Numbered from the stretch's first letter, positions 1-11,830 are shown. The stretch is DNA of 64,000 nt from Pomphorhynchus laevis (GCA_012934845.2 WNNJ02003418.1:1-64000), one strand, 5' to 3'. Numbers and translations: made by a program. Notes: generated from the letters alone by a model not told the origin.

Positions 1-730
1 AACGTATGAATCTCAAGCATGGATGCGTAAAATGTTTCGAATAATATCTACTGATAATATCGGCCGTGATGAGCGAACCGCGGACAATCTTCTAAGAAAA
101 CACAGAGATGTTCAAAACGTAATATGGGCTCATAGTGTACAAATTGATAGGTTGTACCAAGAAGTCGAACAACTTGTAACAAATGACGACAAGATTAAAG
201 AATATGTTGAGCAACAAGTAACCAGTCTACAACACATGTTTAATGAACTGCTAAGTGCGTGTAGCTTGAAACAACGTATGCTTGAGGAATCTATACATCT
301 GTTTCGTTCATTTCATGACGTGGACAACATTGAAGCATGGATCATTGACAAGCAGCGTCTTCTTTATTCACTTAAAATCGTTGCGACCAGTGATATTGAA
401 CACCTTGAAGTTATGAAACTTCGATTTAACTGCTTTGAGAAAGAATTATATTCGCGGAAAACAATGCTAGATTTAACTAATAATTTAGCAAGGCAGTTAG
501 TGTCTAAAGATCATCCTGTCATTCTACAAATACTCAATTCTCTAAATAATTTAAATCATAAATGGGAAGATCTACAAACGCTTGCTGATAGTAAACGTGA
601 TGAGTTACAGTCGACATTTAGAGTAAAAGCTTTCAACATTGTATGCGATGAAAATATAGGTCGGATGCAAGAAAAGGTAAATATATTTCAAACAAATCAG
701 GATCTTAACCGTGACGCACAGCTCATCTAG
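1..730 (+). pseudogene. beta-spectrin repeat fragment, copy 1 (cut by window edge)
   Basis: The frame from 23 to 730 (235 codons) reads as spectrin repeats and matches residues of about 770-1013 of the complete beta-spectrin at 41270-48793. Shared strings include FHDVDN, NNLARQLVS and DSKRDELQSTF. Homology stops abruptly after the QDLNRD string at the stop codon, in mid-repeat. It lacks the actin-binding domains, most repeats and the PH domain. Divergence from the parent is substantial at protein level, yet it is practically identical to 14135-14864, so this copy arose by a later segmental duplication. The fragment stays open, but nothing suggests it makes a working spectrin. Confidence 0.85.
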
Positions 731-1160
731 AATTTCATATGCTGCGCTGTTATAATAAATCAAAACCAATTTGTAATAATATAAACTTGTTTTATTTGTT
801 GAAGATGATAGTAGTTTGCTATCATCAATTTAACTGTATAATAAAAATTTCACTATTTCTATTCACAACAAATTATTCAAATTACATGTGGTTTGTTAAC
901 ACTTTATGCTCTTATTTACTAGTAAAATACAAATAAATTTATTTCTTTTGTCAAAATTTAAAATAAGTATAGCGGATGTTATAATTCCTTTTAACTATTT
1001 TTTAAATATTTACAATAAGGAGAGAGTGAAAAAAGATATTTATTTTAAAATTTTCGATTGAAGATGCGATCATCGGTAAAAAAATTAAATGAATTATTTA
1101 TAGAACGGAACCAAAGAAACGACAAATTATTCAAAAACGTTCACCTTTATATCAATATCT
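731..1160. other. AT-rich spacer
   Basis: No gene seen. Frames here are short and AT-rich. A small hairpin (GATGATAG and CTATCATC arms) lies near 807-829. The same spacer is present at 14865-15294. Confidence 0.6.
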
Positions 1161-1341
1161 AAAGAATTACTCGAGCTGGATAAAAGCAAAGTGAAATTTT
1201 TTTGATATTTCGCAAACTTCTGTTAGCATTTTCAGAAAATTACAATAAATACAAAATTACAGTAATTTTCTGAAGATGCGAACAGAAGTTAGCGAAATAT
1301 CGAAAACTTTCCTCTTTTCTGTGATTCAAATCCAATAATTA
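1161..1341. mobile_element. foldback MITE-like palindrome, copy in segment 1
   Basis: Two arms are near reverse complements. The left arm carries GAGCTGGAT, then TTTTTTGATATTTCGC, AACTTCTGTTAGC and TTTTCAGAAAATTAC. The right arm carries GTAATTTTCTGAA, GCGAACAGAAGTTAGCGAA and TTTGATTC-like ends. Related copies are at 13351-13602 and 15295-15475. No coding capacity. Arrangement suggests a non-autonomous DNA transposon of the MITE/foldback kind; the superfamily cannot be named because target duplications are unclear. Confidence 0.6.
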
Positions 1342-1894
1342 TTTATCAATAATGGATCATTGTCAACTATTTAAAATCTCAATAGCTGATTTTTTCATCA
1401 AAATCTATTGTTTCTCAAAACGTAAGAGTTTCTTATGTTAAAGTTTTATCGAAAAACATGAAAACCTTCAAAGAAAAACAAAATACCTGTACAAGAAAGT
1501 ATCACAAAAAAATATTGTACAAACATATTTTAGTATAAGAAAATATGTGAAAATATTTTTTTAAATATTTGAAAAAATATTTGATATCTTTTTTAATATA
1601 ATAACAGTGTAATTTTCCAACATCTCAAATTTATTTATTAGCGTTTGTGACTTTCAAAAAAGATAATTTTTAATTAGTAAACATGCGTGCATATTTTAAT
1701 TTTTTATGTATCGATATGTTTTCCTAACAAATCGCATGATTTGTTAATGTAATGTTTATCTTTTTAATGAATGCATGCTTCTATAATTGAATATATGGGT
1801 GATTGTTTCGTTTCACATTGGCTATATAAGTTTTACTATTTTATATTGTTTACAAATTTAAAATTTAACAAAATAAAATTAAATAATTATCCAA
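1342..1894. other. AT-rich spacer
   Basis: No gene or recognised element seen between the palindrome and the PLE terminus. The stretch is shared with 15476-16029. Confidence 0.5.
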
Positions 1895-2670
1895 TCAGCT
1901 AACTGAGTCTACGTCATTTATTATAATATAAACAAAACATAATAATGCTAAATCAAAATTTAACAATTAAAAAATAAAATAAATAATTGTTATTAGATTT
2001 TTTATAATTTATCTAGAGTTAAAAAAATTGAAATTTAAAATAAAAGTCATTTTTATGAATTGGCAAATAAATAACAGACGTTGTAGAGGAATAAGGATTA
2101 TAGGTCATCAGTAGGAACTGCTATGCTATCAGGTTTCGGCACCTAATTATTTTACCCAATATAGCAGCTAAGCAACATACATGCTAAGGACGTATTTCCT
2201 CCGATTTAATTTGATTATATAGTATCTTATTTTAATACCAAGTATATTACTTATTATTCATACATAAAAATATTTCGCTAAAGTGTTTAATTTTTTTTTA
2301 TATTATTGTGTTGTTTTATATATTTTACTATTTTCTGTTTGATGGTAATTTTATTGTAACCTAGTTGAAAATATGAATCTAACAAACTATTTAAATGATT
2401 ATGAATAAATGCATCGTTACAAATGTTTTCAATTTTTAAAATTTCATTATTTAATGTATTATATTTTATAATATATGGTATGCATAAATGCTCACGCAAA
2501 AATATGTTTCTTGTAAATTTAAATATCTCATCTTTACAATATAAATTAAAAGTAGTTTTGATTGATGTTAATATAATGTCCATAACTAGATATAAACCTT
2601 CTTTATCAATAATATTTGTGTTATTAAGAATGAGGCTACCTTGATAAATTTATTCGCTTGTTGAACTTAT
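1895..2670 (-). mobile_element. Penelope-like element, 3' part (RT C-terminus and 3' terminus)
   Basis: The frame 2287-2583 (minus) gives the C-terminal RT region, with NIFLREHLCIPY and LNNEILKIENICND, matching the fuller PLE at 31185-34105 (NIFLHEHSCIPY, LNNEILRIATICND). Downstream on the minus strand lies the family's terminal region with GCATAGCAGTTCCT and ACTGATGA, ending in the CAGCTAACTGAGTCTACG end motif near 1897. Truncated upstream. The copy at 16030-16779 is the duplicated twin. Confidence 0.8.
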
Positions 2671-2749
2671 TATAAGGGAACAATTAAAACGAATAGGGTG
2701 TTATTAAGAATAAGGCTACAAATGAGGCTAAAAATAATTAAATAATTTT

Positions 2750-4140
2750 TAATAATTACAGGTAATAAATAATTGTTATATAATAATCTAGTTAAATCGA
2801 GTTAAATTTAGAATTGAAATTGGAAATAAGAGACAATTTTAATGAATCGACCAATAAATAGCGGACAATGTACTATAATAAAGATATGTGGTCATCAGAA
2901 ATAATGCTGCTATGTTATCCTGTTTTGGTCCATATTCCTCCAAATAACATAGTAACAGGGAAAATACATGCAAATGACGTATATCTTACATTTAAAATTT
3001 GTTTATCTAGAGTATCATTTGTACGTAAGTACTAATGATTTCAATTTTAGATCTTTTAAATGTAACAGAAAAAATTGTATAGTTTGTGATGTTATAAATA
3101 ATAATTGTATTGTAAGTAATACGACAAACGAATGTTTTTCATTAAATATTAATTATAATTGTAACTGCAATACCGCAGGTGTAATGTATCTTCTACAATG
3201 TACATGTGGATTGCAATATATAGGAAAAACATATCAAATGTTAAAAACTAGGTTTAGGTTACACATATATAATATACAGCATAATAGTCAAACTATATTT
3301 CATAAACATATGAGATTAATAGGACATTATATTAAAAACTGTAAATTATTAATTTTGGAACATATTATCGAAGAAAACATAGCAATATTAAATCAAAAAC
3401 TATTAGAAAAAGAAGATTTTTGAATTAAAACGCTAAATTCCATGTACACATTTGTGTTGAATGTAGTGGTACAAAGAATTGGCAGAAGTAGTATAATACA
3501 TAATAAACAACCATATTATAATAATCCGATTAAACGCAAACGAAGAAGTCATAGTGACAAAACGAATAAGAAAAATAGAGTTAAAAATATTAAAAAAGAT
3601 ATGTATATAAATGAACAATTAGAAATATTAAAACAACTTTTAAGAGATAATAAGCTTAAAGATCTTTATGTAAATATAAGAAGTTTATCTAAAGATATCA
3701 TATGTTCAATAAATCAAAAATAAATTAACGACAGTGAAAGGCTAAGTTGTATAACAGACAGTTATTGTAATACAAAATACTATAATCGAACAATAAATGT
3801 TAATAATAACAATAGAAAATATACATTAACCATAACCTTCATTAATAAATGTATATATAACATAAATATAGGCGGACTTTTAAAAAATTCTAAAAGTAAA
3901 GAAATAATATGGTCAGATTTAAGTTACTATATTCTAAAATAAGGTATAAACTATTACCACCATTTGGACGAAAAATTTGTAATTATAATAAAGAATTAAT
4001 ATCAATATGTAACGATAATATTATAAACATAATGGAAACAGAATGCAATAGTCAAAGTTTTAGTTTTGATAAAATGAATGAACACATATGTACCCATAAT
4101 CTAGAATTAATTGACAATTGTGAATTTCATTATTTTATGT
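2750..4140 (+). mobile_element. Penelope-like element, 5' half with N-terminal GIY-YIG
   Basis: Begins with a diverged copy of the family's terminal region (about 2760-2965), then the GIY-YIG frame, then a basic linker (3442-3723, with NNPIKRKRRS and KDLYVNIRSLSKDI), then the start of the RT region (KLLPPFGRKICNYN near 3945). At about 4135 it joins an inverted PLE piece through a shared TTTCATTATTT-like string. The order endonuclease, linker, RT on one strand shows the permuted domain order of the Chlamys/Naiad PLE group. Confidence 0.75.
2968..3423 (+). CDS. GIY-YIG endonuclease domain of Penelope-like element
   Basis: A 151-codon open frame. An upstream cysteine cluster (KCNRKNCIVCD) is followed near residues 70-90 by VMYLLQCTCGLQYIGKT, the GIY-YIG core in the form usual for PLEs, then R and H positions (TRFRLHIYN) and a C-terminal ILEHIIEE stretch that would carry the catalytic glutamate. 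The GIY-YIG fold nicks DNA to prime reverse transcription. It lies upstream of the linker and RT rather than at the C-terminus. The initiating ATG is uncertain; the protein probably starts further upstream or is translated as one product with the RT. Most other copies of this domain in the window are lost or decayed. Confidence 0.7.
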   Translation: MQMTYILHLKFVYLEYHLYVSTNDFNFRSFKCNRKNCIVCDVINNNCIVSNTTNECFSLNINYNCNCNTAGVMYLLQCTCGLQYIGKTYQMLKTRFRLHIYNIQHNSQTIFHKHMRLIGHYIKNCKLLILEHIIEENIAILNQKLLEKEDF

Positions 4141-5425
4141 ATTATATTTTATATTATATGGTATGCATGAATGCTCATGCAAAAATATGTTTCTTGTAAA
4201 TTTAAATATGTCATCTTTACGATATAAATTAATAGTAGTTTTAGTTAATGTTAATTTAATGTTCATATCTAGATATACACCTTCTTTATCATCAATATTG
4301 GTTTTGTTAAGAATAAGGCTTTCTGGGATAAATGTGCTCACTAATTGAATAAAAAATTTTAGAATTAAATACACATATATCATCAATGTATCGAAACATA
4401 TATTTCATATATTTATATTAGTTTAGATTTAGTTTTTACACAGTTATGAACAAATTCATATTCTATAAAGCTTAAAAACAAGTCAGCTATAATTGGGCTA
4501 CTATTACCACCCATTAGAACACCTTTTACTTGTCTAAATATAGATGTCCCTTACTTTTAAATAATTTTGATTTATCAAAATATTTAAGGATTCTATTAAT
4601 TCAATTTTATCCATATATTTATATTTATTTGATGGTTTAATTTTTGTTAGATAGGCGTTATAATTATTTTAACATATATATGTATATCTTTTTCCGAATT
4701 TAAGATCAATAAAATGTACTAACGCTTCTATAATATCTAATAAATCTAGATTTGTATAAAGCGTACTAAAATCGTAAGTATTTGTATTTTGAAAATTTAT
4801 TCCTTTTGTCTGTTCTAAAAATGCTTTTGTAGAATTAGTACTGAAATAGTGGTTTATACCAGCATTAATTTCGATTACCTTGCAATATTTTTTAAAGTGT
4901 GCTTTAATTACTTTAAGTATTTAATTCATATAGACAGAAAGTGGTTTTAATGTACATTTAAACGCACTACATATGAACCCAGCTTTAAATGAATTTTTAT
5001 GTAATTTTGGATTCCAATATAATATACCTTTTTTATCCATTATAGAACAGTGACTTGTAATATTTGTTTCAAAACTCAACTCTCCACATTCATATGTTGG
5101 ATTTACATTAAAATCATTAGAATTAACCTCTTTCACTAGTATATCATAATAAAGTTTTTACATATGAAGACAAAGTTATTACTAGCTTTATCAATAGTTG
5201 TTATTATATAGTTATCCTTTAATTTAGTAAGTTCTTTATACATATCTTTATTAATTTTATCTTTCCTTTTATAATTGTTTGTTATTTTCATTTTATTTTT
5301 AAATCAAATATATAATCTTTCCGAACTATACAATCTATACAAATACAATCTACACCAACTATACAATTTATTCTGTTACATTTAAAAGATCTAAAATTAA
5401 AATCATTAGTACTTACGTATTTTTC
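4141..5425 (-). mobile_element. Penelope-like element, RT region, inverted
   Basis: Minus-strand PLE sequence from the RT C-terminus (4135-4386, with YLDMNIKLTLT and NIFLHEHSCIPY) through the catalytic region to the RT N-terminus (4921-5136, with NPTYECGELS and FICSAFKCTLKPLSVYMN) and a remnant of the cysteine cluster near 5320-5420. Several frames are broken. It sits head to head against the plus-strand piece ending at about 4135, so the locus is a composite of two partial copies. Confidence 0.75.
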
Positions 5426-5429
5426 CAAG

Positions 5430-5844
5430 CTGGTTGAGTACATCTAACTTTTAAGTCATAATTGTTAACGTCGCGTTTTCGGTGTCGCCACCTAGTTTAG
5501 TTGACTCAGACTAAACTTAAATCTGGCCATGCAGCAGCATCTGAGAGGGAGCTGCCCTGCTTAAGGCGGTTGCAGGATTGAACAAGATCTGTAAAGATCT
5601 ACCACCTTCACTACACGCGCTAGGCGACCTAGCAATTGGCCATTACCTAGTCTCTTAAACGTGATCACGTAAAGCAGTTTTCATTTTAAAGTGTAAACAC
5701 CTCGTATGCAAAATTCTTCCTTTTTTAAATTAATAATTCATCAAACTTGTATGAAAATAAGAGAATAATAGTAAAGTCGTAACCAATAATACATAGTTTC
5801 AGTATTTCTGACAAAGTTAGTGTAATAATATTTAGTTATTAAAA
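5430..5844. other. GC-richer insert inside PLE sequence, origin unknown
   Basis: 5430-5700 is clearly less AT-rich than its surroundings (for example GCTGCCCTGCTTAAGGCGG and CTACACGCGCTAGGCGACC) and has no long frame. It separates two PLE pieces and may be a LINE 5' UTR or a short non-autonomous element. 5700-5844 is AT-rich with nothing recognised. Confidence 0.35.
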
Positions 5845-7092
5845 GAATTTTTAGAACAGACAAAAGGAATAAATTTTCAAAATATAAATACATACGATTT
5901 TAGTACGCTTTATACAAATCTAGATTTAGTAGATATTAAAGAAGCGTTAGTAAAATTAATTAATCTTATATTAGGAAAAAGATATACATATATATGTTAT
6001 AATAATTATAACGCCTATCTAACAAAAATTAAACCATCAAATAAATATAAATATATGGATAAAATTGAATTAATAGAATCCTTAAATATTTTGATAAATC
6101 AAAATTTTTTAAAAGTAGAGACCTCTATATTTAGACAAGTAAAAGGTGTTTTAATGGGTGGTAATAGTAGCCCAATTATAGCTTACTTGTTTTTAAGCTT
6201 TATAGAATATGAATTTGTTCATAACTGTGTAAAAACTAAATCTAAACAATATAAATATATGAAATATATGTTTCGATACATTGATGATATATGTGTATTT
6301 AATTCTAATAATTTTTATTCAATTAGTGAGCACATTTATCCAGAAAGCTTTATTCTTAACAAAACCAATATTAATGATAAAGAAGGTGTATATCTAAATA
6401 TGAACATTAAATTAACATTAACTAAAGCTACTATTAATTTATATCGTAAAGATGACATATTTAAATTTACAAGAAACATATTTTTGCATGAGCATTCATG
6501 CATACCATATAATATAAAATTCAATACATTAAATAATGAAATTTTAAGAATTGCAACAATATGTAATGATATTGGCTTTCTTCAAAATCATTTAAATAAT
6601 TTAATAGATACATATTTTAAACTAGGTTACTATAAAAATAACATCAAGCAGAAAATAGTAAAATATATAAATCAGCACAATAATATAAAGAATAAATTTA
6701 AACTCTTAAGCGGCAAATTTTTGTGGATGGATAATAAATAATATACTTTGTATAAGAATAAGATACTAGATAGTTATTTCAGAGGAAATACATCATTAGC
6801 ATGTATTTGGCCCCGCTGCTATGTTGGGTAGAGGAGTTAGGGGCCAGAAACCTGATAGCATAGCAGTTCCTCCTGATGACCTCTAATTCATATTGTGATA
6901 CAACGTCTGTTATTTATTAGTCAATTCATAAAAATGACTTTTTTAAATTTCATTTTTTAACTTGATTTAAATTATAGAAAATCTAAAAACAATTATTAAT
7001 TTTATTATTTAATTATTAAATTTTGATTTAGCATTATTATGTTTTGTTAATTTTATAATTATATTAAATACGTAGACTCAGTTAGCTGATTT
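5845..7092 (+). mobile_element. Penelope-like element, RT and 3' terminus
   Basis: Starts inside the RT (ATACGATTTTAGTACGC, coding YDFSTLYTNL, motif A) and runs to the family's 3' end with the GGCCCC/GGGGCC hairpin and CCTGATGA near 6810-6880 and the end motif ACTCAGTTAGCTGA near 7078-7091. It is 5'-truncated. A LINE 3' end starts immediately after it. Confidence 0.85.
6055..6741 (+). CDS. Penelope-like RT, C-terminal 228 codons
   Basis: Open frame covering the RT palm and thumb. VLMGGNSSPIIAYLFL is motif B and FRYIDDICVFN is motif C with the catalytic aspartates. NIFLHEHSCIPY and the LGYYKNNIKQKIVKYINQHNN tail follow. The GIY-YIG and RT motif A lie outside or upstream of this frame, so it is a remnant that cannot act alone. 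The frame is better preserved than most copies, suggesting a relatively young insertion. Confidence 0.8.
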   Translation: MDKIELIESLNILINQNFLKVETSIFRQVKGVLMGGNSSPIIAYLFLSFIEYEFVHNCVKTKSKQYKYMKYMFRYIDDICVFNSNNFYSISEHIYPESFILNKTNINDKEGVYLNMNIKLTLTKATINLYRKDDIFKFTRNIFLHEHSCIPYNIKFNTLNNEILRIATICNDIGFLQNHLNNLIDTYFKLGYYKNNIKQKIVKYINQHNNIKNKFKLLSGKFLWMDNK

Positions 7093-8299
7093 AATAAGCC
7101 ATTGTTAGAGCGGCATCAAGTTATATACTAGCCCCTCTTTTCACACGAGCATTTCTCATACAATCTGGAAGAAGTGAAGTCGGCTTAATAATTTATGGAC
7201 TATAACAATGATCAAGATTGTATTATTTAGTTAAAACAATTTTAATATTATTATACTGTAAAGAAATGATATCAGATAAAAAATTCAAGAGGAAAACAAA
7301 AACCTTAGAGAGTTAATATTTACAATTATTCTTCGTTTAAAGATATAAGTCATCAAATTGGTTCATTCCGCTCGTAGACAATTTATTACTAAACTACAAA
7401 ATATTTGTTGATTGGTTAACAAATTGTATTGGACTTAAATACTTACAATGAATCCTTTTAGAATTAGGCTCATATATGCTCTGCGCTTTTCATTCCACGA
7501 GGTAAGACATCGAATGTTACACCTTGTTGCGGTTGCAACGGGCCCTACGCAAAATGTTAGAGATTTAAATGTGTTTAAAAAAGCACTGTATGTATTTATT
7601 GTATTGCGATTAGTTGTACGAATCGTGACAGCACGACAATGCCCTTTCCTATTCTTTGAACAATCAACTTAATCCTTCACTTACAAATGATAGACACACA
7701 CGAGTACTAATGCAAATATATCAGCCGATGATGTCAATGTGATTAGAAAAATTTAGTTAATATAAATTAAGATAATACGATGGAACCTTAACCTGTTATG
7801 ATTAACACGATGTGCTGAGTTGAAGATATCCGTTGACGGCCTTTCTCGTATATATCATCAATCAGCATAAACTAATAATGATTTTTACTCATGCATGAAA
7901 ATACCCTTAACCAATTAGTATTTCAACATAATGGATTTTAAATACTAGAAATCTTAATACTTCGATTTCCAGTCATCTTACTAGTTGCACAAAGGCATTA
8001 AACCTCTGCTTAAAGAAGCTTAATATCTGCGGCACATTGACGAAAAACAAATCGCACTTGAGTATAAACAATGATAGAACAAAAATATTTCAAAAGCTTG
8101 TTGTACATATTAAGATAACATCATCAATGATAAATATTGAGAACGAGTCTGGATCCGGGATGCAAATGGACTTAATACATTAACATCAAACAAGTCATTA
8201 AGACACATTTTGAGAAACATCCTATAATCAGCAGATATTCACGCGGAAGCAGTCCTAAGTCAATTGATATTTTAAATGATTACTTTAATCAAGTTGCAT
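7093..8299 (+). mobile_element. RLE-type LINE, last codons and 3' UTR (5'-truncated)
   Basis: The first bases code AIVRAAS and APLFTRAFL, which match the C-terminus of the LINE at 20625-22975 (AIVRAAL, APLFTRAFL). About 1.1 kb of 3' UTR follows, more than 95 percent identical to 21860-22975 by eye. Both copies stop being alike at CAAGTTGCATTTA, which marks the element's 3' end. A 74-codon frame at 7448-7672 is nearly identical in both copies but lies in the UTR and is probably not translated. The 5' truncation is typical of LINE retrotransposition. Confidence 0.7.
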
Positions 8300-8339
8300 T
8301 TAAAAATATTGATGGAATAAATAAATTTAGATCTACTTA

Positions 8340-10000
8340 AAGAGTGAAGGGTGACTCTGAACTGTCATGAATGGATGCAAGAGCATCGACAAAAATGCTT
8401 TTAAACTTCGGTAAAGAATCAGAATGATTAGCAGATTCATTAGCGTCGTTTGCTCAACATATTGCTACAATTGAAATTTCGGATTGGTTGATCAATAGCG
8501 TTTCTGACAAGTCGACTAATTGCATTAAATAGAATCAGGTGTGCGTCCCATTAGTATATGCGATGTATGACGACGCATCATTTTAAAGTTATACTCGATA
8601 TTGCTCGACATCAATTACATCTAAGTATCTAGCGTAAATATGTCGATGACGATAACCTGGTTGGCGACACAGCGCTGCGAAAGCGACCTTTGACTAATAC
8701 GGGAAATTTGACCACCCTACGATTTTTTCGTTAATCTGAAGAAATGTAGATTTTACGCGAAAGAACTTAATGCGAAAAAGCTTCATACGTTACTTGCTTT
8801 ACTCAAAATTCGGGCCGTTGTTGATGGATATATGTGTCACGATTTACTATTAGGGAGAGTACTATGTAAAAAGCATGTTAAATCTATAGTGTACTCTTTT
8901 ATAGGATCAGTTAATCACATAACGTGATAAGGTCATTTTGAGCTACAGATCGCATATGTTACTGTAGTAACTTCGTTTTAGCACAAATGGGTGCATTTAC
9001 AAAGGTCATTTAATTACATAATCGATTTTTTCGACGCATTTGCATCATCAAAGGGCTATATGATAACTGAGTTAATCAGAATTGACCTGAAATTCAAAGA
9101 AACCCTGTTTAAAGTTATCAACCCGAGTTTGGGACATTGTGGCATCACCATTTAAGTACCTAAGAGTCTATTCGATCAAGAACATTACGCTTGACATTTA
9201 GTAAGTCAGTCCCATTTAAAAATCCTGATGGATATCATCTTATCAACGAACAAACACGATATGTATGTAAATTTATACGAATCGCTTAAAAATGGAAACA
9301 ATGAATTGTTTTGACATTCTAAACCAGGTTGATTCCAAACTCAAAAAAGCAAATGAGAGTGCACTAGGGACTGGAACATCTTCATAGCTGTCAACAAATC
9401 CGACAAACAGGTCTTATTCCAGAATTAGTAATGCAGCATTATGTGATGCATTAGTAAATAGATAAAGCTTTTTCTTCCTCATCACGTTTATACTGCCAAT
9501 GTATTGAAACGAATTCTATCTTACATACGCTTACCTGTACGTTAGATGGATTGCCTTCTATGAGACACGAGGCTGGTCGAGATTTGCTTGAATAAAGGCG
9601 AAATAAGCCATTCCGTAGCAATCGAGCTAATATTCTCTCTTCCTCATAGTGAAATTGGTTTCCAAATTGAAGTACAACAACAGACCGCGAAGCAATGCTT
9701 GACTTATCTTGTACATGGCTCTTCGCAGACAAAACGGATTGTAGCTTCAATGATATTTGCGTATTCAACGCAAACGCTTATCAAATTTTATTAAGAGAAT
9801 CAAATCTATCTTTGGATACCATGAATCGAGAAAAATAAATATTTAGAGAGAATAAACACTATATAACGAGCGTCATTTGTTCCGCAAGTCTTCTCTTTGC
9901 TTGGCTGATCTAAAAACGGGTTTAATATTTCCATTGAAGACAATCGCGAGTACCTAGCAAATGACCAAAGCACCTCCTTTAATGACAAAATTACAAAATT
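8340..10000 (+). mobile_element. RLE-type LINE, old degenerate RT to endonuclease
   Basis: Broken plus-strand frames match the better copies in order. LLNFGKESE and SLASFAQHIAT near 8400 match LLSRFGVHSQTLARSFADFG in the 34130-35320 copy. KIRAVVDGY near 8805 matches GIKIAVDGT in the 28440-30620 copy. HKWVHLQRS near 8980 matches HKYIHMQRT. FNDICVFNANA near 9750 matches LFDTCVFNAFA, the restriction-like endonuclease. It carries many stops and indels and is clearly dead. It is the oldest looking copy of the family in the window. Confidence 0.6.
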
Positions 10001-10689
10001 TTAAAGCGGAATTTAAATCCTTCCGGCGAAATAACTTCTCGTTGTGATCACCGAGCACGATCAGTTGTTCACCATCATATATAGTGCACAGAATCAAACA
10101 AAAAATAATTAATAATGACAAAATTGTCTTGTCACTTTGAACATTTTGAAATGTATTTTTTATTGTAAATAAATTATTTTATTAAAAAGATAGATGAATT
10201 GGAAAAAGTCAGCACAAAAGTACCACAAAAGTTCCAGTCTTCTATTTGACCAGAGATAATAACCCATTAGCGCAAACTAACGATACACGTTGCGCATGAA
10301 TTTTTAATAGTATATTCCTGATTTACGTCCTTATCACGTCGACCGCCAGAGACTAGAACCGTTCCTGTAATATCGCTATTAATAATAAACGTTGATCGAG
10401 TTTCAGAGATCTACATGTTTTATTCAAAGCATTCTTAAATCAAAATAAATTAAAATCCGAAAGCCCAGTGAACAAAAATAATAAAGCTCACGTATTTAAC
10501 TCGATATGTAAAAGACAAGAGTAGTTGATTCATCATAACTTCATAAGCTTGCGCAATGAAATTCATAGTAGATGCAAAAGCGGGATTACTTTAATAATAA
10601 TAATACAATAATTATAAATAACTACAACTGTAATGCATCGTTATTCGCCAATACTATTAAAATGCTATTAACATAGCTTTTAGCCTCAC
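10001..10689. other. no recognised feature
   Basis: AT-rich with no long frame; a short TGACAAAATTGTCTTGTCA imperfect hairpin lies near 10115-10133. Confidence 0.4.
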
Positions 10690-11830
10690 CATCCGATGTA
10701 GCGGGCATCAACAGTAGCAGACGTATATTTTTACCAAAGAAAAAATCGGTTTCGTGTCCCATAGACCTGTAGCTCATTTCGATTCAAAATTACCTCATCT
10801 GCATATACAAAAAAGCGCTTGCGCGTAGAATCTGCGACCATTCAGTACGCATAACTTAATCTCACCGTGTTATCATTAGTTTGTGAAATGGCGCTCGTTC
10901 CATTCAGTAATCAAGAAAGTGCATCAGTTTTGTCAGGATTATAGTAACCAGCTTGCTGTAGCTGTTAATCTTGAATTTATGCCGCATTTTACCGCTTCTC
11001 CATTTACTTCGATATCTCCTTTCTCAGGGCTCTTAAGTTGTCTTCGAGAATTGTTAATAGGTAGAGATAGTGCTGTACACCAAGCGTTCTATTATCAATA
11101 GGACCATGATGCACGTCAGTTCTACACTATTACAGGTTTTTTTCAATGTTCCTTACTGTCTCCTCTCTTATATCTTGCTAGCTCCATTGCTCTGTTCAAT
11201 TCTTTCATAAACGATAAACATCTTGTGGTATATGCTGATGATACAACAGCTCGCACATCAGTCGTTTCTTTTTAAGATTAAACTACCAGATTACCTCTTC
11301 AAATCCTACTTTGAACTCAGCAGAAACGCAGGTGATTGTCTTTAATGTCACTATCGCAACTAAAATAAAACTTAAGAGATTAGCACTCTCTGCCTTATCC
11401 ACCGTTTTGCAGTTTCAACCACCCCCTTCCTTCACAAGTCGAGTAAAATATCTGTGATTCACCACTACGGTGAACTGATCGGTTAAAACTGACCTCGATA
11501 GACTTAAACGTATCCTGAAGAGAGCTAGGTGAGGCCTGAAAAAGGCCAATATATGTCATTGAAACTAAAAACTCAAGTACGCCATTGTGATACTAAAGAT
11601 ATCTCGGGATTAGTCTTCTTTACTGGAGGAAGTTTCGTAGATAAAAGAATAAGGTTTCTCAAGCTCTTCATTTCGAGATTACCGAACATAGTCCGCTTCG
11701 ACTGGAGTCTTAAGAGGTTAGAGACCCCGAATGTGCGGTAAGAAAGCGACGCTGGTGCTGCGAGGGACTCAGATCCCTATGAACCTAAGACCGAAAAGAT
11801 GTTGAAGAAGTTGCAAGACGTATTGTTTGA
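10690..11830 (+). mobile_element. APE-type LINE reverse transcriptase relic
   Basis: Broken plus-strand frames show LSPLLYLASSIA then INDKHLVVYADDTT near 11150-11255, the RT motif C of I/Jockey-like LINEs, followed by TQVIVFN and SRVKYL, the usual downstream pattern of such RTs. Upstream, near 10690-10860, a weak match to the earlier RT region can be read. No intact frame remains. The superfamily is inferred from motif spacing only. Confidence 0.5.

Larger units (their letters stand above)
1..2644 (+). repeat. segmental duplication, copy 1 (partner 14135-16779)
   Basis: Position n here matches n+14134 downstream with only a handful of base changes and 1-2 base indels over 2.6 kb; for example ATCATCGG versus ATCATCAG near 1070. 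Copy 1 runs off the left edge, so its true left end is unknown. The right end of identity is at the CTACCTTGA string. In copy 1 the PLE sequence continues a little beyond it, while in copy 2 an RTE LINE begins. The unit carries the spectrin fragment, a foldback MITE and a PLE 3' part. Confidence 0.95.

Noticed and set aside
8780-8900. DLLLGR string read as a retroviral-type protease
   Set aside because: Neighbouring strings (KIRAVVDGY, HKWVHLQRS, FNDICVFNANA) line up in order with the RLE-type LINE, so the protease reading is chance.
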